Assembly: GCA_963835935.1 (NCBI GenBank)
Contig: CAWIHK010000001.1
Location: 1,054,001-1,118,000 of the forward strand
DNA: 64,000 nucleotides
Direction: 5' to 3'
Source of the DNA: CAWIHK01 sp963835935
GTDB taxonomy: Bacteria > Bacteroidota > Ignavibacteria > UBA10030 > CAVZMI01
Positions 44,829 to 53,292 of the stretch are shown in pieces. Position 1 is the stretch's first letter. The number at the start of each line of letters is the position of its first letter. Under the pieces are notes generated by a model. That model did no database searches, was not told the DNA's origin, and saw only the letters and a list, made by a program, of their open reading frames with translations. The translations under genes and the position numbers were made by a program.

Positions 44829-47123
44829 TCAAAATTCATATTTGACGCCGAAAACTGGAAGCGTTCCCCACATATATTCTGCTCTTACGATGTCGTTCAC
44901 TTCATCCCAGTAATACGCGGCAACATTCTTACGTCCGTAGACATTCCAAATGCTCAAGTAAGTAACAAGTGTTGTTGATTGGAAATGGAATCGTCTATCC
45001 ACGCGAAGGTTGAGCGAATGGAAATCCGGCAATCTCAAGGCGTTAAGCTTCGATTGGTCGTAGACGCCTTTGTGAGCGAGAAGCGATGCCTGTTCGTCGA
45101 ATGGAGTATAGGGAGCACCGCCGGCATATATCCATCGAGTACTGAATTCCCAGCTTTCGTTGGGTCTATATCCGCCTTCAACCGAAAAATTGAATTTGTT
45201 ATCATAAATCCGGTTATACGACGTGCCATCCAATCCATTATATGTCGAACGGGAATAAGAGCCTGCAATAAGGCCGTAAATATTCTGCGCCAATTTTTTC
45301 TGAACGGTTACTTCAATTCCGCGACTGTTTGCTTTTCCTTCGCTGACCAATTCAGTGTGACTCATAAAAATACTTTGAACAACCGCCTCATCGAATAGGA
45401 ATTGAGACGACTGGGAAGGATCCATTGGGAAATTTCGATATTGCTTCTCGTACATCTCGATGGTTAGTTTTGTGTTCTCCGTCAACAGATGGTTGAACGA
45501 AAGAATGTAATGATCGGCTCGGGGCGTTTTCAAACTTTCAAAGTTTTCTTTCTGAGCCAGAATAACATAGGGAATACTTTGATGGTATATTCCAACCGCA
45601 CCCGTGAGAGAAGTGATATCGCTCAAATGATAGGTGATCGAAAAACGGGGAGAAAACTCAACTGATTTATTGACTTCATAATAATCGATTCTGCCTCCGG
45701 GCATGATTGTAAGGCTTTTCGAGATATCCCATATATATTCAACAAACACTCCTGCATTGAGTGAATTCAAGGCGTTATTGATACGCGCGGAATCGGTTTT
45801 TTGTCCCAGTAAATCCTCGTATGTGTTGAAGAATTGTTTATAATTGTTTAACGCGTACCGGGCATCAACTCCAAAATTCACTTTCTGTTCCGCGTTAATC
45901 ATCCAGTGATTTATATTTCTAAATTTGAATTCTTGCTCGAGAGAATTATTATCCAGCAGGAGTTTCGCGTCTCGAGTCTGAAAATAGGTGACATCGGTTT
46001 TCGCATAGGTATGTGAAATCGATGTGTTTGAATAACCATTAGCACCCCAAATATACTGCCAATCTATACCTGCAGTATTGGTGAGAAACCAGTAGTTAAG
46101 AAATTGATTCATCTCGTTATCGCGTGCAGCGCTCTGCGTCAATGTTTCCTCGTCGAGTGCTGTTATATTAAGAAAAGTAATTTTATGATGCGGAGAAAGA
46201 TTGAGAGCGACTTTACCCTGGAAATCACTGTAAGCCGGCATAAAACCTTTTTGCCCCATCATGTTCATGAGCAAATCAAGATAACTGCGCCTGGCAGAGA
46301 CCAGGTATGATCCCTCACCATTATTAATCGGCCCTTCGAGTGTACCTCCGAATCCCTGCATACTCATATCGAGTTGGAAATCCGTTGTTGTTCGGTTTCC
46401 ATCCCGAAATTTAATATCCATAGCAGAGGAGAGCTTGTTGCCAAAGGAGGAAGAAAAACCGCCGCTGTAAAAATCTACATCATTTATAAAATCGACATTG
46501 ATTATCCCAATTGGGCCTTCTGTCGATCCTTGAACCGGGAAATGGTTGATATTAGGAATCTCGATATTGTCAATATAAAATCCGTTTTCGATCGGACTTC
46601 CTCCGCGGACGATCAAGGAATTCTGCGTATCGTTGATTTTTGCAAGCGACGGTAATCCAAAAAGTATTTTGCTTACATCGCCTGCGGCTCCCGGCGCTCG
46701 CCGTATTTCTTCGGAAGAAAAATTTATCGCGCTCAGAGGGTGAGCGGCTACCTCGGCAAAATAATCGGCGGTGACAGTTTCACTCGATATTTCAATTGTC
46801 GATGGCTTCATTCCTAGCGTAACATTCGTTACTCTTTCTGATTGCACGATTACATCGGTCTTGGCAATTTTTTCATAACCAATACGGCTGCACACGAGAC
46901 AATAACTCCCCACCGGCAGATTGTTCAGTTCGAACTCGCCATTTGTATCGGTTGTTGTGCCGATGCGCGTGTCTTTGATGAGAATATTCACTCCTTCCAA
47001 CGGCAGCTTTGATTCAACGTCAATAATCTTGCCCTTGAGTATTCCTTTTGGCGGATTTGACAGAGCAAACGCTGAAAGTGAGATGATACACAAAAATGAT
47101 ATAATAACCCCAAGCGATTTCAT
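44829..47123 (-). CDS. TonB-dependent receptor with carboxypeptidase-like N-terminus
   Basis: 764 aa. Signal peptide, then a carboxypeptidase-like beta-sandwich (LKGKIIDVESKLPLEGVNI), plug domain (SSEEIRRAPGAAGDVSKIL, LIVRGGSPIENGFYIDNIEIP) and a barrel ending GVKYEF. No TonB-box seen with certainty. No SusD partner is adjacent, so uptake of a metal chelate or small compound is as likely as glycan. A TATTTTTG on the minus strand at 47177-47184 could be a Bacteroidetes-type -7 box. Confidence 0.9.
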   Translation of the reverse strand: MKSLGVIISFLCIISLSAFALSNPPKGILKGKIIDVESKLPLEGVNILIKDTRIGTTTDTNGEFELNNLPVGSYCLVCSRIGYEKIAKTDVIVQSERVTNVTLGMKPSTIEISSETVTADYFAEVAAHPLSAINFSSEEIRRAPGAAGDVSKILFGLPSLAKINDTQNSLIVRGGSPIENGFYIDNIEIPNINHFPVQGSTEGPIGIINVDFINDVDFYSGGFSSSFGNKLSSAMDIKFRDGNRTTTDFQLDMSMQGFGGTLEGPINNGEGSYLVSARRSYLDLLMNMMGQKGFMPAYSDFQGKVALNLSPHHKITFLNITALDEETLTQSAARDNEMNQFLNYWFLTNTAGIDWQYIWGANGYSNTSISHTYAKTDVTYFQTRDAKLLLDNNSLEQEFKFRNINHWMINAEQKVNFGVDARYALNNYKQFFNTYEDLLGQKTDSARINNALNSLNAGVFVEYIWDISKSLTIMPGGRIDYYEVNKSVEFSPRFSITYHLSDITSLTGAVGIYHQSIPYVILAQKENFESLKTPRADHYILSFNHLLTENTKLTIEMYEKQYRNFPMDPSQSSQFLFDEAVVQSIFMSHTELVSEGKANSRGIEVTVQKKLAQNIYGLIAGSYSRSTYNGLDGTSYNRIYDNKFNFSVEGGYRPNESWEFSTRWIYAGGAPYTPFDEQASLLAHKGVYDQSKLNALRLPDFHSLNLRVDRRFHFQSTTLVTYLSIWNVYGRKNVAAYYWDEVNDIVRAEYMWGTLPVFGVKYEF

Positions 47124-47436
47124 TTTATCCCCTTTTATTCTTTGAATAACTTACTCAATAAAAATAATTTACACAACAAAAATACGAAAGAAGGGGACAG
47201 CTTTCGTTTAAACCGATGGGATTGGACCACAAGTCAAGCATAGAATTAAAAATCGTGAATATACGCTCAAAGTAACGCCGTATAAAAAATTAATTATTGA
47301 TAGGTCACCAAAGTGCTGCGTATTGTTTTAGCAAAAATGCACAATTTGGATGACAGGAATTAAAATTTGAAGTATCTAAAAGTTTTTGTATCTTTGATAA
47401 AACCAAATAACTTCAAATCAATCATACAAGGTATAA
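47124..47436. other. Divergent promoter region
   Basis: AT-rich spacer between the TonB receptor and the restriction gene. Besides the promoter elements listed separately nothing is recognised. Confidence 0.5.
47366..47396 (+). promoter_or_regulatory. Bacteroidetes-type promoter of the restriction-modification operon
   Basis: TTTG (47366-47369), a 19-bp spacer, and TATCTTTG (47389-47396), fitting the TTTG/TANNTTTG consensus of Bacteroidetes primary sigma factors. The start codon is 40 bp downstream. Other promoters in this window are TTGACA/TATAAT-like. Confidence 0.65.
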
Positions 47437-48312
47437 ATGAACGCGAACCCACTGGCTGAAGTCTTTGGCTTTCCAATTGATAATCAGACTCAGGAAGCAG
47501 AACGTTTCAGAAAAAACAAGCTCTGCCCGTTCAACAATAAAGTTCCATCTTGCACCAAGGACAAGGCGAATGATCCGTTAGGAGTTTGTAGTATCTTTGA
47601 AGAAGGCCAGAAAATTATTACATGTCCAATTCGCTTCCGTGAAGGCTGGCTCATAGCAGAAGATGCAGCTCAATTCTTTTTCAAGTCCGACACTTCTTGG
47701 ACTTCGATCACGGAGGTCAGACTAACAGATAAAGATGGAAATACAGCGGGCAACATTGACTTGGTTCTTGTCTCATACGATGAGCGAGGCCATGTTATAG
47801 ATTTTGGTTCTCTAGAAATCCAAGCGGTTTATATCTCTGGGAATATCCGACGGCCATTCGAACGGTTCATGTCTAATCGACAGGGATTTAGTAATTTCTC
47901 ATGGAATGGACCAAACTATCCTAAAGCTGACTTTTTATCTTCTTCACGGAAGAGACTTGCTCCACAAATGTTGTATAAGGGCGGCATTCTAAAGGCTTGG
48001 GGTAAAAAACAAGCGGTAGCTTTACAAACATCATTTTTCAAAACTCTCCCAAAACTTAAAGAAACATCAGTGTCTAAAGCAGATATTGCATGGTTACTTT
48101 ATGATTTGAAACTTGACAAGAAGAATAAGCGATTTCAGTTTACTCTGGATAAAATCATCTATACTGAATTTGATTCGGCACTCAAACAAATAACAACAGC
48201 TGAACCGGGTGACATTAACGATTTCATGAATGTACTCCAACAAAAACTTGATGAGAAATTTGAATCCAATCCACCAGACACGTCGACGCTCACAGACATC
48301 ACCCTCACATAA
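47437..48312 (+). CDS. NotI-family type II restriction endonuclease
   Basis: 291 aa. The N-terminal cysteine cluster CPF-N8-C, GVCSIFEE, ITCPIRF matches the four-Cys metal site of NotI (CPF, GVC, CPxR). The nuclease core follows: acidic NIDLVLV, then FGSLEIQAVYISG, corresponding to the LEIQ segment of NotI (PD-ExQ type). Shorter than NotI (383 aa). Followed 22 bp later by a D12-class methylase, so a two-gene restriction-modification system. Target site unknown. Confidence 0.87.
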   Translation: MNANPLAEVFGFPIDNQTQEAERFRKNKLCPFNNKVPSCTKDKANDPLGVCSIFEEGQKIITCPIRFREGWLIAEDAAQFFFKSDTSWTSITEVRLTDKDGNTAGNIDLVLVSYDERGHVIDFGSLEIQAVYISGNIRRPFERFMSNRQGFSNFSWNGPNYPKADFLSSSRKRLAPQMLYKGGILKAWGKKQAVALQTSFFKTLPKLKETSVSKADIAWLLYDLKLDKKNKRFQFTLDKIIYTEFDSALKQITTAEPGDINDFMNVLQQKLDEKFESNPPDTSTLTDITLT

Positions 48313-48334
48313 TGGAGGTCAAGTAAAAGAGCAA

Positions 48335-49195
48335 TTGATTTTGTTCGGCGAGTCAAAGCCGAAAGTGATAAACGTATCTTCTGTTCTACAGAGAAGTCCT
48401 TTTAGATATCCGGGCGGGAAGACATGGTTTATTCCATATATTCGACAATGGCTCAACGCGAATGAATCGGAGGGCAAAGATCTCATAGAACCATTTGCTG
48501 GCGGTGCGATTGTCAGCCTCACTGCTGTTGCTGAGAAAAGAGTGCGACAAGCTTTGATGGTTGAACTTGATGAAGATATCGTCGCAGTGTGGGATACCAT
48601 CCTCGGCGATGATGCAGAATGGCTTACTAAAAGGATTGTTTCTTTCTCTGTAACTAAAACTAATGTTGAATCAATTTTTGCTGGTATCCCATCACACCTT
48701 CGGGAAAAAGCATTCGCAGTATTGCTCAAAAATCGAGTTAGTCATGGTGGAATCCTTGCCAACGGAGCAGGTTTGCTCAAGCACGGCGAGAATGGGAAAG
48801 GGCTCTTATCTCGCTGGTACCCTGAAACACTAAGAACTCGAATTCTAGACATTCAAAATTATAAATCAAACCTTAAAATTGTTTGCGGAGATGGTTTTCA
48901 AATTCTGAGAGATAATGCACATAGGAAAGATGTTCTATTTTTTATTGATCCACCATATACAGTAGCAGGAAGAAGACTCTATCGCTACTCCGATATTGAC
49001 CACACAGAATTATTCCGGATCGCAAAAACAGTTAGAGGTTCCTTTCTTATCACTTATGATAATTCAAACGAGATTAAGAAATTAGCTTCAGCTAACGGAT
49101 TTCAGATTGCACAGGTTCCTATGAAAGGAACACATCACGTAGAAAAGACTGAGTTAGTAATAAGTAAGGATCTATCTTGGCTCAGAGTATTTTGA
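48335..49195 (+). CDS. D12-class DNA N6-adenine methyltransferase
   Basis: 286 aa from a TTG; the frame is open back to an ATG at 48230 inside the nuclease gene. A strong GGAGG at 48314-48318 points to about 48323-48328, where the frame has only GTA, so the true start is uncertain. Motifs: PFRYPGGKTWF (motif X), LIEPFAGGAIVS (SAM binding), catalytic FIDPPYT (DPPY). Protects the site cut by the NotI-like enzyme. Ends before a bidirectional terminator. Confidence 0.88.
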   Translation: MILFGESKPKVINVSSVLQRSPFRYPGGKTWFIPYIRQWLNANESEGKDLIEPFAGGAIVSLTAVAEKRVRQALMVELDEDIVAVWDTILGDDAEWLTKRIVSFSVTKTNVESIFAGIPSHLREKAFAVLLKNRVSHGGILANGAGLLKHGENGKGLLSRWYPETLRTRILDIQNYKSNLKIVCGDGFQILRDNAHRKDVLFFIDPPYTVAGRRLYRYSDIDHTELFRIAKTVRGSFLITYDNSNEIKKLASANGFQIAQVPMKGTHHVEKTELVISKDLSWLRVF

Positions 49196-49246
49196 TTTTA
49201 CTAACCACACCATTTTTAAGAACTTTTATATACTAATCTCACAGAT

Positions 49247-49278
49247 AAAAAAAGCGCCGTCTCTCGATCAGCGCTTTT
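49247..49278. terminator. Bidirectional terminator between methylase and argG
   Basis: Arms AAAAGCGC / GCGCTTTT with a 13-base loop, A-run on the left and T-run on the right, so it can serve both converging genes. Confidence 0.85.
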
Positions 49279-49329
49279 CTGTCTTAAAATCCTCTAGGCC
49301 TAAACCTTGATCTTGACCTTGATCTCGAT

Positions 49330-50571
49330 CTATCTCTTCCTACGCTTTATCAAAACCCTCTTCTTCTTTAACTCACTTCGATTGACGCGATAATACGTTT
49401 TCACCGGCAAACCGTAAATGTTGATGAATCCTTCCGATGCATCGTGGTTGAATATGTCATCCTTTGTGTAGGTGGCAAGCTTCACGTCGTATAACGAGTG
49501 AGGCGATTTGCGGCCGGCAATCGTGATCGTTCCTTTGTATAATTTTACTTTCACGATGCCTGTGACATTTTTTTGCACTTCATTGATGAACGCGTCGAAC
49601 GAATTGCGCAGAGGCGAGAACCAGAGTCCGTTGTAAATTAAATCGGCATATTCTTGTGCGACGAGTTCTTTATAGCGCATCGTCGGTTTGTCTAAGACCA
49701 ATCTTTCCAATTCACGATGAGCAAAATGGAGAATCACTGCCGCCGGCGCTTCGTACACCTCGCGTGATTTTATACCTACAAGTCGGTTCTCAATCAGATC
49801 GATGCGGCCGATTCCGTTCGCACCTCCAAGATCGTTCAAGTGATGAATAATTTCAACCGGTTTCACTTTCCGGCCGTTGAGTCCGATGGGAATGCCTCCC
49901 TTGAATTCAATTGTAATGAATGTCGGATGGTTTGGCGCAACTTCCGGTGCGATGGTTCGTTGATATGCGTCGAGCGGTGGTTCGGCCATAGGATCTTCAA
50001 GCACACCGCATTCAATTGCCGTTCCCCAAATATTTTCGTCGATGGAATAAGGACTCTTCTTGGTGATGCCAAGCGGAATTCCATGTGTTTCACAGTACGC
50101 AATCTCTTCCTCACGTGATTTGAATTCCCATGTCCGAAGCGGAGCGATAATTTTTAAATCGGGAGCTAAAGCCTGAATCGCAACTTCAAATCGCACCTGG
50201 TCGTTTCCTTTGCCGGTGCATCCGTGAGCGACGGCAGTGCAATTCTCGCGGCGGGCAATATCGACGAGCGCTTTTGCAAGCAACGGTCGGCCAATCGCTG
50301 TTGCCATCGGATAATCATGTTCGTATAACGCGCCGGCTTTGAGCGCCGGGAAAATATAATCCGTTACGAATTCTTTAGTCAAGTCCTGAATATAAACTTT
50401 CTTTGCGCCGGTTTTATATGCCTTAGCAGCAACGCCCTTTAACTCTTTCTTCTGTCCGAGATTTCCGGTGACGGTGATGACATCGGCGTCGTAATTTTCC
50501 TGCAGCCATTTTACGATCACGGATGTATCTAGTCCACCCGAATAGGCAACGGCGATATTTTGTTTTTTCAT
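49330..50571 (-). CDS. argG: Argininosuccinate synthase
   Basis: 413 aa. ATP pyrophosphatase motif AYSGGLDTSV, HGCTGKGNDQVRFE, and SPYSIDENIWG are present. The C-terminus has an extra basic stretch (KKKRVLIKRRKR). Joins citrulline and aspartate. Last gene of the minus-strand arginine operon, overlapping argR by 4 bp. argD, argF and argH are not here. Confidence 0.96.
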   Translation of the reverse strand: MKKQNIAVAYSGGLDTSVIVKWLQENYDADVITVTGNLGQKKELKGVAAKAYKTGAKKVYIQDLTKEFVTDYIFPALKAGALYEHDYPMATAIGRPLLAKALVDIARRENCTAVAHGCTGKGNDQVRFEVAIQALAPDLKIIAPLRTWEFKSREEEIAYCETHGIPLGITKKSPYSIDENIWGTAIECGVLEDPMAEPPLDAYQRTIAPEVAPNHPTFITIEFKGGIPIGLNGRKVKPVEIIHHLNDLGGANGIGRIDLIENRLVGIKSREVYEAPAAVILHFAHRELERLVLDKPTMRYKELVAQEYADLIYNGLWFSPLRNSFDAFINEVQKNVTGIVKVKLYKGTITIAGRKSPHSLYDVKLATYTKDDIFNHDASEGFINIYGLPVKTYYRVNRSELKKKRVLIKRRKR

Positions 50572-51023
50572 TCTGAAGTCTCCGTCATTAAGCTCTGAAT
50601 AAATTTATAGATTAATTTTGTTTTCTTGATGGATTGCGGGATGAGAACGAGAGTGTCGTCTCCCGCGATTGTTCCGAGAATAAGCGGATGATGGAGCGAA
50701 TCGAGGTACGAAGCAACGCCGCTCGCACGGCCAGGGAGTGTGCGAATGACAACCATTGTTTCGTTGATGTCGATCTGCGTCATCTCATAGCCGACGAGCG
50801 ATTCGATTTGTTTTTCTTTCGGCTCAGTTTGGAGAACATATCTCGAACCGCTGACACCTGCAACGCGAGCAACATTCAACTCCTGCAAGTCGCGTGAGAG
50901 GGTTGCCTGCGTCACATCCAACCCGCGATGATGTAATTCCTTCGCCAGATCATCCTGGTTGCCGATGATGTCGTGAGTAATTATTTCTTTAATAAGAAAA
51001 TGTCGTTTTGATTTTTGAATCAT
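50568..51023 (-). CDS. argR: Arginine repressor ArgR
   Basis: 151 aa from the ATG giving MIQKSKR. N-terminal winged helix (QDDLAKELHHRGLDVTQATLSRDL), C-terminal arginine-binding and trimerisation domain (GRASGVASYLD, ILGTIAGDDTLVLI with the Asp pair that binds arginine). Lies inside the operon it probably controls; ARG-box-like palindromes overlap the argC promoter. Confidence 0.95.
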   Translation of the reverse strand: MIQKSKRHFLIKEIITHDIIGNQDDLAKELHHRGLDVTQATLSRDLQELNVARVAGVSGSRYVLQTEPKEKQIESLVGYEMTQIDINETMVVIRTLPGRASGVASYLDSLHHPLILGTIAGDDTLVLIPQSIKKTKLIYKFIQSLMTETSE

Positions 51024-51064
51024 CTTGATGCGTGATCCTTTGACCGGCAATATCCAAATTCTTC

Positions 51065-51123
51065 ATCCCGCCTACGCTTTGCTTCGGCGCCTGCCCGCCA
51101 GAGGCACGCAGGCGGGGGCGGGT
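51065..51123. repeat. GC-rich palindromic element between argB and argR
   Basis: Contains CGCCTGC / GCAGGCG (51088-51094, 51108-51114) and flanking CCCGCC / GGCGGG, much richer in GC than its surroundings. Followed by an ATTCG-rich spacer (51128-51158). Confidence 0.7.
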
Positions 51124-51160
51124 CTTCATTCGTAATTCGCCATTCGTACTTCGACATTTG

Positions 51161-52009
51161 CTAGACCATTTCTGTCCCGATGCCTTCATCGGTGAAAATC
51201 TCAAGTAACAACGAATGTTTTAAACGTCCGTCAATAAGGTGAACTTTGTTAACTCCCGCTTGAATTGTTTTAAACGCTGAACGGACTTTCGGAATCATTC
51301 CGCCGGTGATTGCTCCGCTTGAAATCATTTCCTCGGATTGCGGTTCGGTCAGAGTCGAAACCAATTTCTGATTTGCAAGAACTCCGGCAACATCGCTAAG
51401 ATAAAAAAGTTTTTCAGCTTTCAATGCTGCAGCAATCTCGCTTGCAGCGAAGTCGGCGTTGATGTTGTAGAATTGTCCGTCGTTTCCAACTGCTGTCGGA
51501 GCTATCACTGGAATAAAGCTCTTCGAAAGGAGAAGTTCGAGAAGCGACGTATTAATGTTTATAATCTCGCCGACAAATCCTAAATCCTTTCCATCGTACT
51601 CGATCTTTTTGGCAATCATTAATTCAGCATCCGCTCCCGACAATCCAATCGCGTTGCCTCCGTTTCGATTGATACGCGCCACGATTTCAGGTGTGATTTT
51701 TCCTGAAAGCACCATTTGAACAACTTCCATCGTTCGTTCATCGGTGTATCGCTGGCCGTCGACAAATTTCGTCGGAATATTCAGCGACGTGAGTGTCTCG
51801 GTAATTTCTTTCCCTCCACCATGAACGATTACAATGTTAATGCCGATTTTTTTTAGTAGAGTGACATCTTTTGCAAAAGTTTCCCGTAACGTTTCGTCAA
51901 CCTGAGCCGCGCCGCCATATTTAATGACAAAAGTTTTTGTTTCATACTTTTGAATATATGGGAGAGCGGCGATGAGCACTTCTTCCTTTGTGAATGAACG
52001 TTCGGACAT
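51161..52009 (-). CDS. argB: Acetylglutamate kinase
   Basis: 282 aa from the ATG preceded by AGGAG; a longer frame runs into argJ. Amino-acid kinase motifs: FVIKYGGAAQ, IVHGGGKEI, RNGGNAIGLSGAD and GGMIPKVRSAF. Second step of arginine synthesis; often the point of feedback. One base separates it from argJ. Confidence 0.96.
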   Translation of the reverse strand: MSERSFTKEEVLIAALPYIQKYETKTFVIKYGGAAQVDETLRETFAKDVTLLKKIGINIVIVHGGGKEITETLTSLNIPTKFVDGQRYTDERTMEVVQMVLSGKITPEIVARINRNGGNAIGLSGADAELMIAKKIEYDGKDLGFVGEIININTSLLELLLSKSFIPVIAPTAVGNDGQFYNINADFAASEIAAALKAEKLFYLSDVAGVLANQKLVSTLTEPQSEEMISSGAITGGMIPKVRSAFKTIQAGVNKVHLIDGRLKHSLLLEIFTDEGIGTEMV

Positions 52010-52010
52010 T

Positions 52011-53228
52011 TCAGCTCCTGTAACTTGCGTTGATCGAAACATATTCATGTGAAAGATCGCAGGTCCACATTGTCGTACTTGCCGGGCCTTGATTGAGATT
52101 CACAGTGACAAAAATATTTTCCTGAAGAAGAATTTCTTTTGCTTTCGCTTCAGAGAATCCGGCAAAATAATTCCGGCCGAGGATCTGAAGATCATTAAAG
52201 AAAATTTCGGTGTTTTCCGGCAAGAAATCAATACCCGAATAACCTAGTGCGCAAATAATGCGTCCCCAGTTAGCATCGGCGCCGTTTATGGCGGTTTTAA
52301 CAAGACATGAATTTGCGATTGTCTTCGCCGCTGTTTTCGCTTCATCTTCCGTTCGAGCGCCTTTGATTGTGAGTTCCACCAACTTTGTTGCACCTTCACC
52401 GTCGCGCGCAATCATTTTCGCCTGATCGATGAGAAGCGAAGTTAACGCGGACAAGAACGCAGAGTATTCTTTAGTTCCTTCCTGAATTTCCTTATTTCCC
52501 GCAAGGCCATTTGCCAGAATCAACAACATGTCGTTTGTGCTTGTGTCGCCGTCAACGGTTACGCTGTTCAACGATACTTCATTTGCCGCCAACAATGCTT
52601 TTTGCAACGCACTCTTTGATATCGAAGCATCAGTTGTGACGAAAGCAAGCAGCGTCGCGTGCGGCGGACCCATTACTGGAGCAATCATCCCTGATCCTTT
52701 TGAAATACAACCTATGCGAACAGCAGTACCTCCAATTTCAATTTCGGCGGCATTTTCCTTCTTGCGAGTATCGGTGGTCATAATCGCTTGTGCGGCTTCG
52801 GAGCTTCCGTCGTCTCGCAGTTGTTTTACGGCGAGAGGAATCGCTTCGATGATTTTTTCCAATGGTAAGAACTGGCCGATTACACCTGTTGATGAAACCA
52901 ATACGGAAGTTTCGGGAATATTCAGCACACTTGAAAGTGTTCGTGCAGTCATAATGACATCATCATAGCCTTGCTGGCCCGTGCAGGCATTTGCGTTTCC
53001 ACTATTTGCAATTATCGCACTGATCAAATTGCCGATTTGCAATTGATCAATGTCGTACTGAACCGGTGCGGCTTTCACTTTGTTTGTTGTGAATAATCCC
53101 GCTGCTTTTGCTGGGACCCTGGAGACGATCAGTGCGAGATCTTTTTTTCTTTTTTTAATTCCAGCCATAACGCCTGAAGCGACAAATCCTTTTGGCGCTG
53201 TGATACCGTTTGGTATTTTTGTGGACAC
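52011..53228 (-). CDS. argJ: Bifunctional glutamate N-acetyltransferase/amino-acid acetyltransferase
   Basis: 405 aa from a GTG with GAGG five bases upstream; a TTG at 53258 is less well placed. ArgJ self-cleaves before Thr in PPHATLLAF; KGSGMIAP, TTDASISK and VDGDTSTNDM follow. Recycles acetyl from acetylornithine to glutamate, so no separate argE is needed. Confidence 0.95.
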   Translation of the reverse strand: MSTKIPNGITAPKGFVASGVMAGIKKRKKDLALIVSRVPAKAAGLFTTNKVKAAPVQYDIDQLQIGNLISAIIANSGNANACTGQQGYDDVIMTARTLSSVLNIPETSVLVSSTGVIGQFLPLEKIIEAIPLAVKQLRDDGSSEAAQAIMTTDTRKKENAAEIEIGGTAVRIGCISKGSGMIAPVMGPPHATLLAFVTTDASISKSALQKALLAANEVSLNSVTVDGDTSTNDMLLILANGLAGNKEIQEGTKEYSAFLSALTSLLIDQAKMIARDGEGATKLVELTIKGARTEDEAKTAAKTIANSCLVKTAINGADANWGRIICALGYSGIDFLPENTEIFFNDLQILGRNYFAGFSEAKAKEILLQENIFVTVNLNQGPASTTMWTCDLSHEYVSINASYRS

Positions 53229-53260
53229 TATTTCCTCGATGAATAAAAAATTAGTCAACC

Positions 53261-53289
53261 TGTAGGACGGGTTGGCAACCCGTCTTACA
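53261..53289. repeat. Palindrome between argC and argJ
   Basis: TGTAGGACGGGTTG / CAACCCGTCTTACA, a near-perfect 14-bp inverted repeat with one base between arms. It lies inside the operon. Confidence 0.85.
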
Positions 53290-53292
53290 CTG

